A model generated the notes under the pieces. That model searched no databases. It saw only the letters and a program-made list of their open reading frames with translations, and was not told where the DNA came from. Of a stretch of 64,000 nucleotides of DNA, positions 41,365 through 51,516 are shown piece by piece. Position numbers and translations under genes: made by a program. Location of the stretch: the NCBI RefSeq assembly GCF_028747645.1, contig NZ_CP118100.1:2356001-2420000 (forward strand), read 5' to 3'. The stretch is from Microbacterium esteraromaticum. Lineage in GTDB: Bacteria > Actinomycetota > Actinomycetes > Actinomycetales > Microbacteriaceae. Position 1 is the first letter of the stretch. Each line of letters starts with the position of its first letter.

Positions 41365-42324
41365 TCAGGACTTGGGAGTGGTGGTCGGCACCGGCGTGGG
41401 TGTCGGGGTGGGCTGAGTCGCCCCGAAGTACTCGTCGCTGGCCGTGGTCAGCACGAACTGCGAGAACTCGGCCGGATCCCCCATCGCACCCACGTACGCC
41501 TTGCCCTCGACGACGACGAGCGCCTCGTTGGTGAGCTTGAGATCCTTCGAGCCGGGAAGCGGGCCTTCCAATGCACGCGTGGTCGCACCCTTCGCCCACT
41601 TCACGAAGTCCTGTTGCTCAATGCACTCGCGCACCTGCTTGGGGTTCTGCACGCCGACGGCGACGGCCAGGTCGGCCAGCTGCACATCAGTGCGCCCGTC
41701 GGTGTCGATCTCAGGCTGGTCGGTGAGCAGCTCGTGGTTGTAGTCGTAGAACTGTTCCTGCGAGTAGGTGGCGACACATGCGGCCGCCGAGGCAGCGCGC
41801 AACGAGTACTTGGTGCCGTTCGAGCTCGCCGTCAGCATCGCCACCGGGTGGTACGTGACAGTCACCGCGCCCTGCTCGATCCAGGTGGCGAGCTGCCGCG
41901 CGTTCGCGCCCTCGAACTCGGATGCTGCCGCGGAGAGGTAGTCCACATACACGTGGATCTCTGTCGGGCCGGTGGCGGTCTCGGTCGGGTCCGGTGTCGG
42001 CGTGGCCGTGGTCCCTGCCTCGGAGGCAGTCGCCTCCGGTGTCGGCGTGGCACCGTCGCCCGGGGCCGGGGTGACATCACTGACCGTCACGCCGTCAGCA
42101 TCCATTCCGAGCGGACTCAGCTCTGGCTTCGAGATCGAAGAGCCGACGGTGTACGCGACAGCGGTGCCGATCGAGCCCACCGCGACGATCGCGACGACTC
42201 CGATGATGATTCGTCGCATCACACGGGCTCGGGATTGCTGAGCTCGCACCTGCTGTGCTTTGTTCCGCACCGCGTCGCGCGAGTTGCGAGTGGTGGGGAC
42301 GTTCGGCGTTTCGTCGCTCGACAT
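41365..42324 (-). CDS. Membrane-anchored thioredoxin-fold (DsbA-like) protein lacking CxxC
   Basis: 319 residues. A cytosolic basic N-terminus, one transmembrane helix (about 37-60 'MRRIIIGVVAIVAVGSIGTA'), a Pro/Thr-rich linker, then a DsbA-type thioredoxin domain (about 120-300). The redox CxxC should lie in 'HVYVDYLSAAASEFEG' but reads Ser-Ala-Ala-Ala (131-134), and the cis-Pro loop reads 'LTNEALVVV'. A classical thiol oxidase role is therefore unlikely. Its ATG has AAGAGGAAC upstream. It is monocistronic next to tRNA-Thr. Confidence 0.88.
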   Translation of the reverse strand: MSSDETPNVPTTRNSRDAVRNKAQQVRAQQSRARVMRRIIIGVVAIVAVGSIGTAVAYTVGSSISKPELSPLGMDADGVTVSDVTPAPGDGATPTPEATASEAGTTATPTPDPTETATGPTEIHVYVDYLSAAASEFEGANARQLATWIEQGAVTVTYHPVAMLTASSNGTKYSLRAASAAACVATYSQEQFYDYNHELLTDQPEIDTDGRTDVQLADLAVAVGVQNPKQVRECIEQQDFVKWAKGATTRALEGPLPGSKDLKLTNEALVVVEGKAYVGAMGDPAEFSQFVLTTASDEYFGATQPTPTPTPVPTTTPKS

Positions 42325-42438
42325 CGTTCCTCTTGAAGATCGGGTGGGACGGGTGATCCCGCGGCCGCGAAGAAATGCGGCGTCGGGTTCGATGTTAACC
42401 AGGCAGCCTGAGAAATACCCAGATGCGCCACCGCATGC

Positions 42439-42540
42439 CATACTGATCTCGACCCGATGACGGGTCACGGCGGGCAGGTGCCCACCGCTTCCATCACGAC
42501 GGATCGTCCGGCACGTACCTGCCGGTGAAGGAGAAACGCA
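42439..42540 (+). promoter_or_regulatory. Promoter and structured leader before the msiK-type gene (possible msiK RNA motif)
   Basis: CATACT (42439-42444) is a plausible -10; a 90-nt leader follows. It contains GACCCG-ATGA-CGGGTC (a 6-bp hairpin, about 42450-42465), CCGGCA/TGCCGG, and a longer-range pair GGCAGGT (42473-42479) with ACCTGCC (42517-42523). The last pair ends just before GAAGGAG, so folding could affect ribosome access. An msiK RNA motif is known upstream of such genes in actinobacteria; whether this is an instance needs a covariance search. Confidence 0.4.
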
Positions 42541-43644
<1,104 letters not shown>

Positions 43645-43736
43645 CATCCCACATCCGACGGCGCGGGCCGACCTTCGGGTCGCCCGCGCCGTCGTCGTCC
43701 CGGTGGCCACGTCGAGAGATCGGCATCGGAGGATGC

Positions 43737-45047
43737 ATGAACACGACCGAATCCTTGCGCATCACCGCCAGCACGGTCGACCCCGGCCTGCTGTCGCTAC
43801 CGTGGTCGACGCCGCTCGGGAAGTGGCCGTCCGAGCACATCGTCTCGCTCCCCAAGGGCCTCTCACGCCACCTGGTGCGTTTCGCCGATCTGTCGGGCAA
43901 GGTCGTGGCGGTCAAGGAGACCACCGACGAGATGGCGCGCCGCGAGTACGAGATGCTGGGCAGCCTCGCCAAACTCGATGTGCCGTGCGTGAGTCGCGTC
44001 GCCGTGATCGCGGGACGCACGGATGCCGATGGCAAACCGCTGCCGGCCGCGCTGGTCACGTCGCACCTGCGGTTCTCGATGCCGTACCGTTCGCTGTTCA
44101 CGCAGCTGCTGCGTCCCGACACGGCCACGCGCCTGGTCGATGCGCTCGCGCTACTTCTGGTGCGCCTGCACAACGTGGGTTTCTACTGGGGTGATGTCTC
44201 GCTCTCGAACACGCTGTTCCGACGCGATGCCGGCGCGTTCGCCGCCTATCTGGTGGATGCTGAGACCGGAGAACTGCACGAAGAGGGCCTTACCGACGGT
44301 CAGCGTGCGTACGACCTGGATCTCGCCCGGACGAACATCGCGGGCGAGATCATGGATCTCGCCGCGGGCGGCCGGCTCGAGCACGGTATGGATGCGCTCG
44401 AGATCGCTGATGGCATCGTCTCGTCGTACCGATCGCTGTGGGCAGCGTTGACCGACGAGGAGTCGTTCTCGGTCGGAGAGACCTGGCGGATCACCGAGCG
44501 GGTCGAGAAGCTGAACGCCCTCGGTTTCGACATCGACGAGATGTCGATGGTGGCCACTCCCGACGGTACGTCGGTGCGGATCCAGCCGAAGGTGGTGGAT
44601 GCCGGTCACCACCAGCGGCGCCTGCTGCGCCTGACCGGCCTGGACGTCGAGGAGAACCAGGCGCGCCGACTGCTCAATGACCTCGATGAGTTCCGGGTGC
44701 GCTCGAAGAAGCACCTCGCGGACGAGGAGATGTACGCCCATGAGTGGCTCACGCGAGTCTTCGAGCCGGTGGTGCGCGCGATCCCCTACGACCTGCGTGC
44801 CAAGCTCGAACCCGCTGAGGTGTATCACCAGGTGCTCGAACACCGCTGGTACCTGTCGCAGGCGCAGGGGCGGTCCGTGCCCCTCGCCGAGGTGCTGACC
44901 AGCTACATCAACGAGGTGCTGCGGCACCGCCGCGATGAGGCCACGATCATGGGCCCGCCCACCGAGACCATGGGACTCCCCGTGGTGACCGGCGCTGTCG
45001 CCGTCTCACCCGAGACCGCGGCGATCAACTGGCGCGACCTGGTCTAG
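43737..45047 (+). CDS. DUF4032 kinase-like protein
   Basis: 436 residues. The N-terminal two thirds resemble a lipopolysaccharide/protein-kinase fold: 'GKVVAVKETTDEMARREYEM' holds the ATP-lysine and helix-C Glu, 'VRLHNVGFYWGDVSLSNTLF' the catalytic loop (Asp and Asn), and 'YLVDAETGEL' the DFG-like metal motif (Val-Asp-Ala). The C-terminal third is DUF4032. The target is unknown. It lies 92 bp after msiK on the same strand and converges on the next gene with a 12-bp gap and no terminator. Confidence 0.87.
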   Translation: MNTTESLRITASTVDPGLLSLPWSTPLGKWPSEHIVSLPKGLSRHLVRFADLSGKVVAVKETTDEMARREYEMLGSLAKLDVPCVSRVAVIAGRTDADGKPLPAALVTSHLRFSMPYRSLFTQLLRPDTATRLVDALALLLVRLHNVGFYWGDVSLSNTLFRRDAGAFAAYLVDAETGELHEEGLTDGQRAYDLDLARTNIAGEIMDLAAGGRLEHGMDALEIADGIVSSYRSLWAALTDEESFSVGETWRITERVEKLNALGFDIDEMSMVATPDGTSVRIQPKVVDAGHHQRRLLRLTGLDVEENQARRLLNDLDEFRVRSKKHLADEEMYAHEWLTRVFEPVVRAIPYDLRAKLEPAEVYHQVLEHRWYLSQAQGRSVPLAEVLTSYINEVLRHRRDEATIMGPPTETMGLPVVTGAVAVSPETAAINWRDLV

Positions 45048-45059
45048 GCGGGCTCCGCG

Positions 45060-45701
45060 CTAATACCCGACGGTGAACCGCCCCCGGTGGTGCCTGGGCG
45101 TCTCGATCTCGTCGATGACGGCGATCGCGAAGTCGGCGCCCGAGATCGTGGACGTGCCGTCCTCGGCGCGCACGACGACGTCGCCGCCGTCGCGGTAGCG
45201 TCCGGTGCGCTCACCTTCTGCCCACGGCCCGAACACCTCAGCGGGGTGGATGAAGAACCAGTCCAGATTCTCGTCCGAGCGCTGCAGCAGGTCGAGCGAG
45301 TCGATGCCGACCTGCGCCTCGTGCTTGTACTCGTCAGGGAAACCCTGATCGAAGAGCCGGGGCCCGCCGGGAGCGACCAGGCTGCCGCCCGCTCCACCGA
45401 CGACGCCCAGGCGCGTACCGGTACCGGTCAGGCTGGCTACGAGCCCTTCGAGCGCGTCGAGCACGGCATCCTGCATGTCGCCCCGCGGCGAGAGTGCCGA
45501 GACCACGGCATCCGCTCCATCGAAGACGTCGCCCAGCGCGGCCGGGTCAAGCACGGAGCCCCGCGCATAGCGGACGCCGTCGACAGGGGCATCCGGCATC
45601 GATCGTGAGATCGACACGATCTCGTGTCCTCGGCGCACCCCCTCACGGACGATGTGCGATCCGGCGTAGCCGGTTCCTCCGATGACGACGATGCGAGCCA
45701 T
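45060..45701 (-). CDS. NAD(P)-binding SDR-like reductase/epimerase
   Basis: 213 residues, Rossmann fold. N-terminal dinucleotide motif 'VIGGTGYAGSHIVREGVRRG' (GxxGxxG), 'GADAVVSALSPRG', 'LGVVGGAGG', and 'DWFFIHPAEVFGP'. This is the atypical NmrA/BVR-like NAD(P)-dependent oxidoreductase group, typically acting on small aldehydes/quinones or as a redox sensor. Substrate is not known. ATG at 45701. Confidence 0.9.
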   Translation of the reverse strand: MARIVVIGGTGYAGSHIVREGVRRGHEIVSISRSMPDAPVDGVRYARGSVLDPAALGDVFDGADAVVSALSPRGDMQDAVLDALEGLVASLTGTGTRLGVVGGAGGSLVAPGGPRLFDQGFPDEYKHEAQVGIDSLDLLQRSDENLDWFFIHPAEVFGPWAEGERTGRYRDGGDVVVRAEDGTSTISGADFAIAVIDEIETPRHHRGRFTVGY

Positions 45702-45728
45702 GTGGGGCCTCTCCGATGCGGTGCGTAT

Positions 45729-45757
45729 TGAGTGCCGCCCGCTGCGGGCGGCACTCA
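45729..45757 (-). terminator. Hairpin downstream of the rlmB/cysS operon
   Basis: Near-perfect palindrome TGAGTGCCGCCCGC-T-GCGGGCGGCACTCA (45729-45757). It lies 24 bp after the rlmB stop on the minus strand. There is no T-run, so it is a probable but not certain terminator. Confidence 0.6.
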
Positions 45758-45780
45758 GTACAAGCGTCGAACGGTCTCCG

Positions 45781-46779
45781 TCATTCCGCGGCGCGGATGG
45801 TCGACACCTGGTACAGGGCGACGGATGCGGCGATGCCGGCGTTCAACGACTCGGTCGCGGCCGAGATCGGGATCGACACGATCTGATCGCACGTCTCGGT
45901 GACCAGGCGCGAAAGGCCCTTGCCCTCGGAGCCGACGACGATGACGACCGGACGGTCGGCGAGCTCGAGCGCGGGCAGCGCCACGTCTCCCCCGCCGTCC
46001 AGGCCCAGCACGAACACGCCCTGCTTCTTGAACTCCTTGAGCTGCGTGGTCAGGTTCGCGGCGAGAGCGACGGGCAGGCGCGCGGCCGCACCGGCGCTGG
46101 TCTTCCACGCAGCCGAGTTGACGCTCGCCGAGCGACGCTGCGGCAGGATGATGCCGTGGCCGCCGAACGCCGCGGTCGAGCGGATGATCGCGCCGAGGTT
46201 GCGCGGGTCGGTGATGCCGTCCAGCGCAATGAACAGCGGGGTCTGACCGCGATCGATGACCTGCTCGAGCAGGTCCTGCGGGTGCGCGTACTCGTACGGC
46301 GGCACCTTCAGCGCGACGCCCTGGTGCACGCCGTCGAACCCTGCCATGCGGTCGAGCTCCTGCCGGGTGACCTCGAGGACGGGGATCTCTCGGTGACGGG
46401 CGATCGCGAGCATCTCCTTGACCCGGTCGTCCATCTCGACGCGCTGGGCGATGTAGAGCGTGGTCGCGGGGATCTTGGTGCGCAGCGCCTCGAGCACCGA
46501 GTTGCGGCCGGTGACCGTCTCGGTGTCATCGGAGGACTTCGCGCGCGCCTGACGGTTCACGTCGTTGCGCTGCGGCTTGCCTCCGGGACGCCCCTTACCG
46601 CCGGCCGCGGCGAAGCGCTCCTGGGCGGCCTTGCGCTTTCCGGCGACGTGCCAGGCTCGGTCCTCGGCCTTGGGCGTGGGCCCGCGGCCCTCGAGCGCCT
46701 TGCGGCTGTGCCCTCCGGTGCCCTTGGTGGCACCCTTCTTCTTGCTGTTGCCCGCTCCGGGGCGCTGAGGCTTAGCCAT
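45781..46779 (-). CDS. rlmB: 23S rRNA (guanosine-2'-O-) methyltransferase RlmB (SpoU family)
   Basis: 332 residues. A long basic N-terminal extension (1-85, Lys/Arg/Gly-rich) precedes the SpoU substrate-binding domain ('[20 protein letters not shown]') and the SPOUT methyltransferase domain with '[20 protein letters not shown]', '[15 protein letters not shown]' and '[19 protein letters not shown]', the trefoil-knot motifs. It methylates the ribose of a guanosine in domain V of 23S rRNA (G2251 in E. coli). ATG 46779 overlaps the cysS stop by 8 nt (ATGGCTAA). Confidence 0.93.
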   Translation of the reverse strand: MAKPQRPGAGNSKKKGATKGTGGHSRKALEGRGPTPKAEDRAWHVAGKRKAAQERFAAAGGKGRPGGKPQRNDVNRQARAKSSDDTETVTGRNSVLEALRTKIPATTLYIAQRVEMDDRVKEMLAIARHREIPVLEVTRQELDRMAGFDGVHQGVALKVPPYEYAHPQDLLEQVIDRGQTPLFIALDGITDPRNLGAIIRSTAAFGGHGIILPQRRSASVNSAAWKTSAGAAARLPVALAANLTTQLKEFKKQGVFVLGLDGGGDVALPALELADRPVVIVVGSEGKGLSRLVTETCDQIVSIPISAATESLNAGIAASVALYQVSTIRAAE

Positions 46780-48208
46780 CGATACTCCAATGTGTTCCGT
46801 CCGGAGTGTCCTCCAGAGTGATTCCTGCCGCCGCAATCGCATCGCGGATGCGATCGGCTGCGGCCCAGTCCTTGTCAGCGCGCGCCTGCGCGCGCTGCGT
46901 GATCATCGTCTGCACCAGCGTGTCGAGGGCGGATGCCGTCGCGCCGTCGTCGCCGGTGGTGGATGCCGTTGGCGCCAGGCCCAGCACGTCGGTCATCCCT
47001 GAGACGGCCGCGAATGCCCGCGCCGCGGCATCGCGGTCGCCGACGTCGAGCGCGGAGTTACCGGCTCGCACTGTCTCGTGCAGCACGGCGAGCGCTTGCG
47101 GTACGCCGAGGTCGTCATCCATCGCCGCTGCGAACTGCGCCGGGATCTTCGGCGCAACGGCGAAGAAGCCTCCGCCTGCGAAGATCGGCCCCTGCTCACC
47201 CGCACCGCTGACCGCGCGTGCGTACCGCTCGCGGAAACCTTCGACGCGCGCGAGTGCGGCCTCGGCTTCCGCAAAGGATGATTCCGACAGATCCAGGCTC
47301 GAGCGGTAGTGCGCGGCGGCGAGTGCGTAGCGGACGACCAGCGGGTCGTGCTTCGCGAGCACGTCGGATGCCAGGGTGAAGTTGCCGAGCGACTTCGACA
47401 TCTTCTGGCCGTCGACGTTCACCAGGCCGTTGTGCACCCAGTAGCGGGCGAATCCGTCACCGGCCGCGGTCGACTGGGCGAGCTCGTTCTCGTGGTGAGG
47501 GAAGCGCAGGTCGAGTCCGCCGCCATGGATGTCGAACTCGGCGCCGAGGTACCGGCGCGCCATCGCCGAGCACTCGATGTGCCATCCGGGGCGCCCTTCC
47601 CCCCAGGGCGATGCCCAGGTGGCATCCGACTGTTCTTCGGCTTTGGCGCCCTTCCAGAGGGCGAAGTCCTGAGGGTTGCGCTTGCCGCGCGGGTCGGCGT
47701 CGGCAGCCGCCTCCATGTCGTCGATGCGCTGACGTGTGAGCTCGCCGTAGGCGGGCCACGAGCGCACGTCGAAGTACACGTCGCCTGATCCATCGGATGC
47801 CGGGTACGCGTGACCGCGCTCGATGAGCGTCGCGATCAGCTCGTGCATCTGCGGGATGAAACCGGTCGCGCGCGGTTCGTAGGTCGGCCGCAGGATGCCG
47901 ATCGCGGCGTACGCGTCCGAGAACTCCTGCTCCATGCGGTAGGCCAGAGCCCACCACGGCTCGTCATCGGTAGCGTTCGCGAGCACCTTGTCGTCGATGT
48001 CGGTGACGTTGCGCACGAAGGTCACCCGGCCGTACCGGTACTCCAGCCAGCGGCGCAGCAGATCGAAGCTGAGGGCCGCGCGGACGTGACCGATATGGGG
48101 GCCGGACTGCACGGTGGGTCCACACACGTAGATCGTCACGTTCGAGGCATCGAGCGGAACGAAATCGCGCAGCTGCTGCGCGCGGGTGTCATGGAGCCGG
48201 AGAGTCAC
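46772..48208 (-). CDS. cysS: Cysteinyl-tRNA synthetase
   Basis: 478 residues, class I synthetase. '[20 protein letters not shown]' includes the zinc Cys and the HIGH-type motif, and '[11 protein letters not shown]' is the KMSKS loop. It charges tRNA-Cys with cysteine and ATP. The GTG at 48208 is used because the mature N-terminus [16 protein letters not shown] matches the family; GGGAGG lies directly before it. Operon order cysS-rlmB is usual in actinobacteria. Confidence 0.97.
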   Translation of the reverse strand: MTLRLHDTRAQQLRDFVPLDASNVTIYVCGPTVQSGPHIGHVRAALSFDLLRRWLEYRYGRVTFVRNVTDIDDKVLANATDDEPWWALAYRMEQEFSDAYAAIGILRPTYEPRATGFIPQMHELIATLIERGHAYPASDGSGDVYFDVRSWPAYGELTRQRIDDMEAAADADPRGKRNPQDFALWKGAKAEEQSDATWASPWGEGRPGWHIECSAMARRYLGAEFDIHGGGLDLRFPHHENELAQSTAAGDGFARYWVHNGLVNVDGQKMSKSLGNFTLASDVLAKHDPLVVRYALAAAHYRSSLDLSESSFAEAEAALARVEGFRERYARAVSGAGEQGPIFAGGGFFAVAPKIPAQFAAAMDDDLGVPQALAVLHETVRAGNSALDVGDRDAAARAFAAVSGMTDVLGLAPTASTTGDDGATASALDTLVQTMITQRAQARADKDWAAADRIRDAIAAAGITLEDTPDGTHWSIDG

Positions 48209-48325
48209 CTCCCTAGCGTACCGGGGTGCACCTGGAGCACAGCCGTCGATCGGACTTCTGCAGTTCTTCGGACACTCTGGCCGGAGGCGTCCGCCGTTGC
48301 GCAGAACTCCGCAGAACGGATGCTG

Positions 48326-49516
48326 TCAGCGGGTCGGCACGACCAGCGCGACGGCCGTCACCGCGATGCCTTCGCCACGCCCCGTGAACCCCAGGCCGTC
48401 GGTGGTGGTTGCCGCGACACTCACCGGCGCCCCGCCGAGCGCGGCCGACAGAGCGGCTTCCGCCTCGAGGCGTCGTGCGCTGAAGCGGGGACGGTTGCCC
48501 TGGAACTGCACCGACACGTTGCCGATCACAAAGCCCGCCTCAGCGAGCATCTCGGCGGTGCGGGCGAGGAACACGTCGGCGTGCGCACCGGCGTACTCGG
48601 GGTGCGCCGTGCCGAAGTGCTGGCCGATGTCTCCGAGCCCCGCAGCGCCGAGCAACGCATCGACGATGGCGTGTGCCACCGCATCTCCATCGGAGTGCCC
48701 GGACAACGGCTGTTCCCCCGGCCATTCAAGACCGGCCAGCCAGAGGTTGCCCTCACCGCCGAAGGCGTGCACATCGGTGCCGACGCCCACCCGGGGCAAC
48801 GAGGGGTTTGCGGGGGTGTCGGCGAGCAGCATGCGTGCCCTCTCCAGATCGGCGGGCGTGGTGATCTTGAAAGCGCGTGCAGAGCCGGCGATGCGCTGCA
48901 CAGCGCCCCCGGCCGCGGCGAACAACGCGGCGTCGTCGGTGTATTCGATGCCATCCGCCTCGGCGTGCGCATAGGCGGATTCGAGGGCTGCGCGCGGAAA
49001 GCCCTGTGGGGTCTGAGCGGCCGCGAGCAACGACCGATCGACTCCACCCACGATGACATCGCCGTCGACCTGTTTGAGCGTGTCGATCACGGCCAGTGCC
49101 GGGATGATCCCCGCATCCGACACGGCGGCCACGACCGCGTCGATCTGCGCGGCGGGCGTGAGAGCGCGGGCGGCGTCGTGCACGAGCACCGTCTCGACCG
49201 TGCGGTCAAGGGCCGCGATCCCGGCGGCGACCGACTGTTGGCGCGTCTGGCCGCCCGTCACGACAGTCGTCCGCCAGCCTCGATCGCGATTGGCATCCGC
49301 CAGTGCGTCCGCCGCGGTCTGCTCGTGACCGGCCGGTGCGACGACGATCACCTGGGCCGGCTGCGCCGAGAACACGCCATCGAGTGCGTGCCGCAAGATC
49401 GAGCGCCCGTCGAGCGCGACCAGCGCCTTTGGCGCGCCGGCGTCGAGTCGCGTGCCGGAGCCTGCTGCGACGACGATGATCGCGGTGCGAGGAGAGCTGT
49501 GCACAGTCACGCTCAC
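48326..49516 (-). CDS. ispDF: Bifunctional IspD-IspF fusion (MEP pathway)
   Basis: 396 residues. The IspD half (about 1-230) has '[20 protein letters not shown]' (CTP-binding loop) and '[19 protein letters not shown]'; the IspF half (about 240-396) has '[14 protein letters not shown]' (zinc DxH), '[20 protein letters not shown]' and '[20 protein letters not shown]'. It makes 4-CDP-methylerythritol and cyclises it to MEcPP for isoprenoid synthesis. The start is the GTG at 49516. It follows carD with a terminator-like hairpin between. Confidence 0.95.
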   Translation of the reverse strand: MSVTVHSSPRTAIIVVAAGSGTRLDAGAPKALVALDGRSILRHALDGVFSAQPAQVIVVAPAGHEQTAADALADANRDRGWRTTVVTGGQTRQQSVAAGIAALDRTVETVLVHDAARALTPAAQIDAVVAAVSDAGIIPALAVIDTLKQVDGDVIVGGVDRSLLAAAQTPQGFPRAALESAYAHAEADGIEYTDDAALFAAAGGAVQRIAGSARAFKITTPADLERARMLLADTPANPSLPRVGVGTDVHAFGGEGNLWLAGLEWPGEQPLSGHSDGDAVAHAIVDALLGAAGLGDIGQHFGTAHPEYAGAHADVFLARTAEMLAEAGFVIGNVSVQFQGNRPRFSARRLEAEAALSAALGGAPVSVAATTTDGLGFTGRGEGIAVTAVALVVPTR

Positions 49517-49549
49517 ACGTTACCCGCCCCGCCGCAGGCCACAGACGCG

Positions 49550-49582
49550 AAGAGGACGGATGCCCATGGCATCCGTCCTCTT
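49550..49582. terminator. Hairpin between carD and ispDF
   Basis: Perfect 15-bp stem AAGAGGACGGATGCC (49550-49564) and its complement (49568-49582), loop CAT. It lies 22 bp after the carD stop on the minus strand and may end or attenuate transcription into ispDF. Confidence 0.65.
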
Positions 49583-49604
49583 TCCGACTCCGGTCGGTCT
49601 CACA

Positions 49605-50087
49605 TCACGAGGCGAGCACCTCGTCGAGCAGAGCGCCCGCCTTGTCCTCGTCGATCTTCTCGGCGAGGGCCAGCTCCGAGACGAGGATCTGGCGAGCCTT
49701 CGCCAGCATCCGCTTCTCGCCGGCCGACAGGCCGCGGTCCTGATCGCGGCGCCACAGGTCGCGCACGACCTCGCTGACCTTGATGACGTCCCCCGACGCC
49801 AGCTTCTCGAGGTTCGCCTTGTAGCGGCGGGACCAGTTCGTGGGCTCTTCGGTGAACGGGGCGCGCAGCACCTCGAACACGTGGTCGAGGCCCTCCTGGC
49901 CGATCACGTCACGCACGCCGACGAGGTCGACGTTCTCAGCGGGAACCTCGATGATCAGGTCGCCCTGAGTGACATTGAGCTTCAGGTACTTCTTCGTCTC
50001 GCCCTTGATCACGCGGTCCTTGACCTCGATGATCGTTGCGGCTCCGTGGTGCGGATAGACGACGGTTTCGCCAACCTCAAAAAGCAT
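49605..50087 (-). CDS. carD: CarD transcription regulator
   Basis: 160 residues. Essential RNA-polymerase-binding protein that stabilises open promoter complexes, notably at rRNA promoters. N-terminal RNAP-interaction domain ('[20 protein letters not shown]', '[20 protein letters not shown]') and a helical DNA-interacting C-domain ('[20 protein letters not shown]', '[20 protein letters not shown]'). ATG 50087 is the family start (MLFEVGE), with AAAGGA upstream; the earlier in-frame ATG at 50123 is not. Confidence 0.97.
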   Translation of the reverse strand: MLFEVGETVVYPHHGAATIIEVKDRVIKGETKKYLKLNVTQGDLIIEVPAENVDLVGVRDVIGQEGLDHVFEVLRAPFTEEPTNWSRRYKANLEKLASGDVIKVSEVVRDLWRRDQDRGLSAGEKRMLAKARQILVSELALAEKIDEDKAGALLDEVLAS

Positions 50088-50243
50088 AAAAACGTGTCCT
50101 TTCGGCAATCTCCAGGATACCACAGCGACTATGTACTAGAGTTCGCGCCGACGTGCGCGAACTGATCCGGCGGTCAGGTCCTGAACCGTGGCGCACGACC
50201 CACTAGACTGATCCTCGACACCCGTCGCATCTCAGGAGGATCC

Positions 50244-50741
50244 GTGAACTCGCGCTCTGCTGCGTCCATCGCCTCGCGTCTCGTCGCCGCTGTCGCTTTG
50301 GGCGCCGTCGTCGCGCTCGGCACCACTGGCTGCACGTTCATGACGAACCAGGCCACGACCATCGACTACTCGCCGTCCGACGGCGTCAACGTCGACGCGA
50401 CCGGCGGCGACATCGTCGTCCGCAACGCGATGGTCATCGCCACCGAAGACGGCTCGACCGGCAACCTCGTCGGTGCGTTCGTCAACACCGGCGACAAGAG
50501 CGGACGGCTGAACATCGACATCGCCGGCACCATGCTGACCGTGCGGGTTCCCGCGGGCGACTCCGTCAGCCTCGGCGCCGACAAGGACCCGCTGCCCATC
50601 GACGGCCTGAATGTGATGCCCGGCTCCAACGTCGAGGCGCTCTTCGTCTCTGGAAACGGCGAAGCCGCAGCCACCGAGATCCCGGTGCTCGACGGCACCC
50701 TGCCCGAGTACTCCGACCTGGTGCCCAGCGCCGGCGAGTGA
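50244..50741 (+). CDS. Lipoprotein, DUF461/PCu(A)C-like
   Basis: 165 residues. Signal peptide with lipobox 'VVALGTTGCTFM' (Cys about residue 30) for anchoring outside the membrane. The mature domain ('VNVDATGGDIVVRNAMVIAT', 'GNLVGAFVNTGDKSGRLNID') looks like a small beta-sandwich of the DUF461/copper-chaperone type, but no Met/His cluster for copper is evident. The GTG start follows AGGAGGATCC. A terminator follows. Function is unknown. Confidence 0.82.
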   Translation: MNSRSAASIASRLVAAVALGAVVALGTTGCTFMTNQATTIDYSPSDGVNVDATGGDIVVRNAMVIATEDGSTGNLVGAFVNTGDKSGRLNIDIAGTMLTVRVPAGDSVSLGADKDPLPIDGLNVMPGSNVEALFVSGNGEAAATEIPVLDGTLPEYSDLVPSAGE

Positions 50742-50763
50742 CTTCCGCGCTCCGCGCGAACGA

Positions 50764-50801
50764 CAGAAGAGGCCGATCCCTGAAGGGATCGGCCTCTTCT
50801 G
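50764..50801. terminator. Terminator between lipoprotein gene and regX3
   Basis: Perfect 17-bp stem CAGAAGAGGCCGATCCC (50764-50780) and its complement (50785-50801), loop TGAA. It serves both converging genes. Confidence 0.85.
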
Positions 50802-50823
50802 CATGAGTGCCAGGGCGACGTAC

Positions 50824-51516
50824 TCAGCCGGATGTGCCCTCGAAGCGGTAGCCGAGACCGCGCACCGTCACCAGCATCACCGGGTCACCCGGGTTCTTTT
50901 CGATGCGGGAGCGGATGCGCTTGATGTGCACATCAAGAGTCTTGGTGTCGCCGAAGTAGTCGCTCCCCCAGACCCGGTCGATGAGCTGCCCGCGGGTGAG
51001 CACACGACCCGAGTTGCGCATCAGCACCTCGAGCAGCTCGAACTCCTTCAGCGGCATGCTGATCTCGTCGCCGTCCACGGCGACCGTGTGCCGGTCGATG
51101 TCGAGCACGACGCGGCCGCCTTCGAGCACGCGCTCGTCGAGCTCGGCCTCCGGCTGCACCACGCGGCGCAGCACGGCACGCATGCGGGCCAACAGCTCGC
51201 GCGACGAGTACGGCTTGGTGATGTAGTCGTCAGCCCCGAGCTCGAGCCCGACGACGATGTCGACCTCCGAATCCTTCGCCGTGAGCATGATGATCGGCAC
51301 CGACGAACTCTGCCGCACCTGGCGGCACACCTCAGTACCCGGCATTCCCGGCAACATCAGATCGAGCAGGATCACGTCGGCACCCCGCTCGCGGAACGCA
51401 TTCAGCGCGCCGGGACCGTCCTCGCAGATCTCGACCTCGTAGCCCTCTCTGCGCAGCAGGTAGGCGAGCGGGTCAGCCAGGTCGGGTTCGTCCTCGACCA
51501 GCAGGATCCGGGTCAT
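50824..51516 (-). CDS. regX3: Phosphate response regulator RegX3
   Basis: 230 residues, OmpR/PhoB family. Receiver with 'LLVEDEPDLADPLAYLLRRE', phospho-Asp in 'VILLDLMLPGMPG', 'IIMLTAKDSEVD' and 'DDYITKPYSSRELLARMRAV'; winged helix with 'LKEFELLEVLMRNSGRVLTR' and 'VHIKRIRSRIEKNPGD'. Activates the Pho regulon, including pst genes, under phosphate starvation. The ATG at 51516 overlaps the senX3 stop (ATGA). Identification rests on sequence plus the SenX3/PhoU context. Confidence 0.93.
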   Translation of the reverse strand: MTRILLVEDEPDLADPLAYLLRREGYEVEICEDGPGALNAFRERGADVILLDLMLPGMPGTEVCRQVRQSSSVPIIMLTAKDSEVDIVVGLELGADDYITKPYSSRELLARMRAVLRRVVQPEAELDERVLEGGRVVLDIDRHTVAVDGDEISMPLKEFELLEVLMRNSGRVLTRGQLIDRVWGSDYFGDTKTLDVHIKRIRSRIEKNPGDPVMLVTVRGLGYRFEGTSG

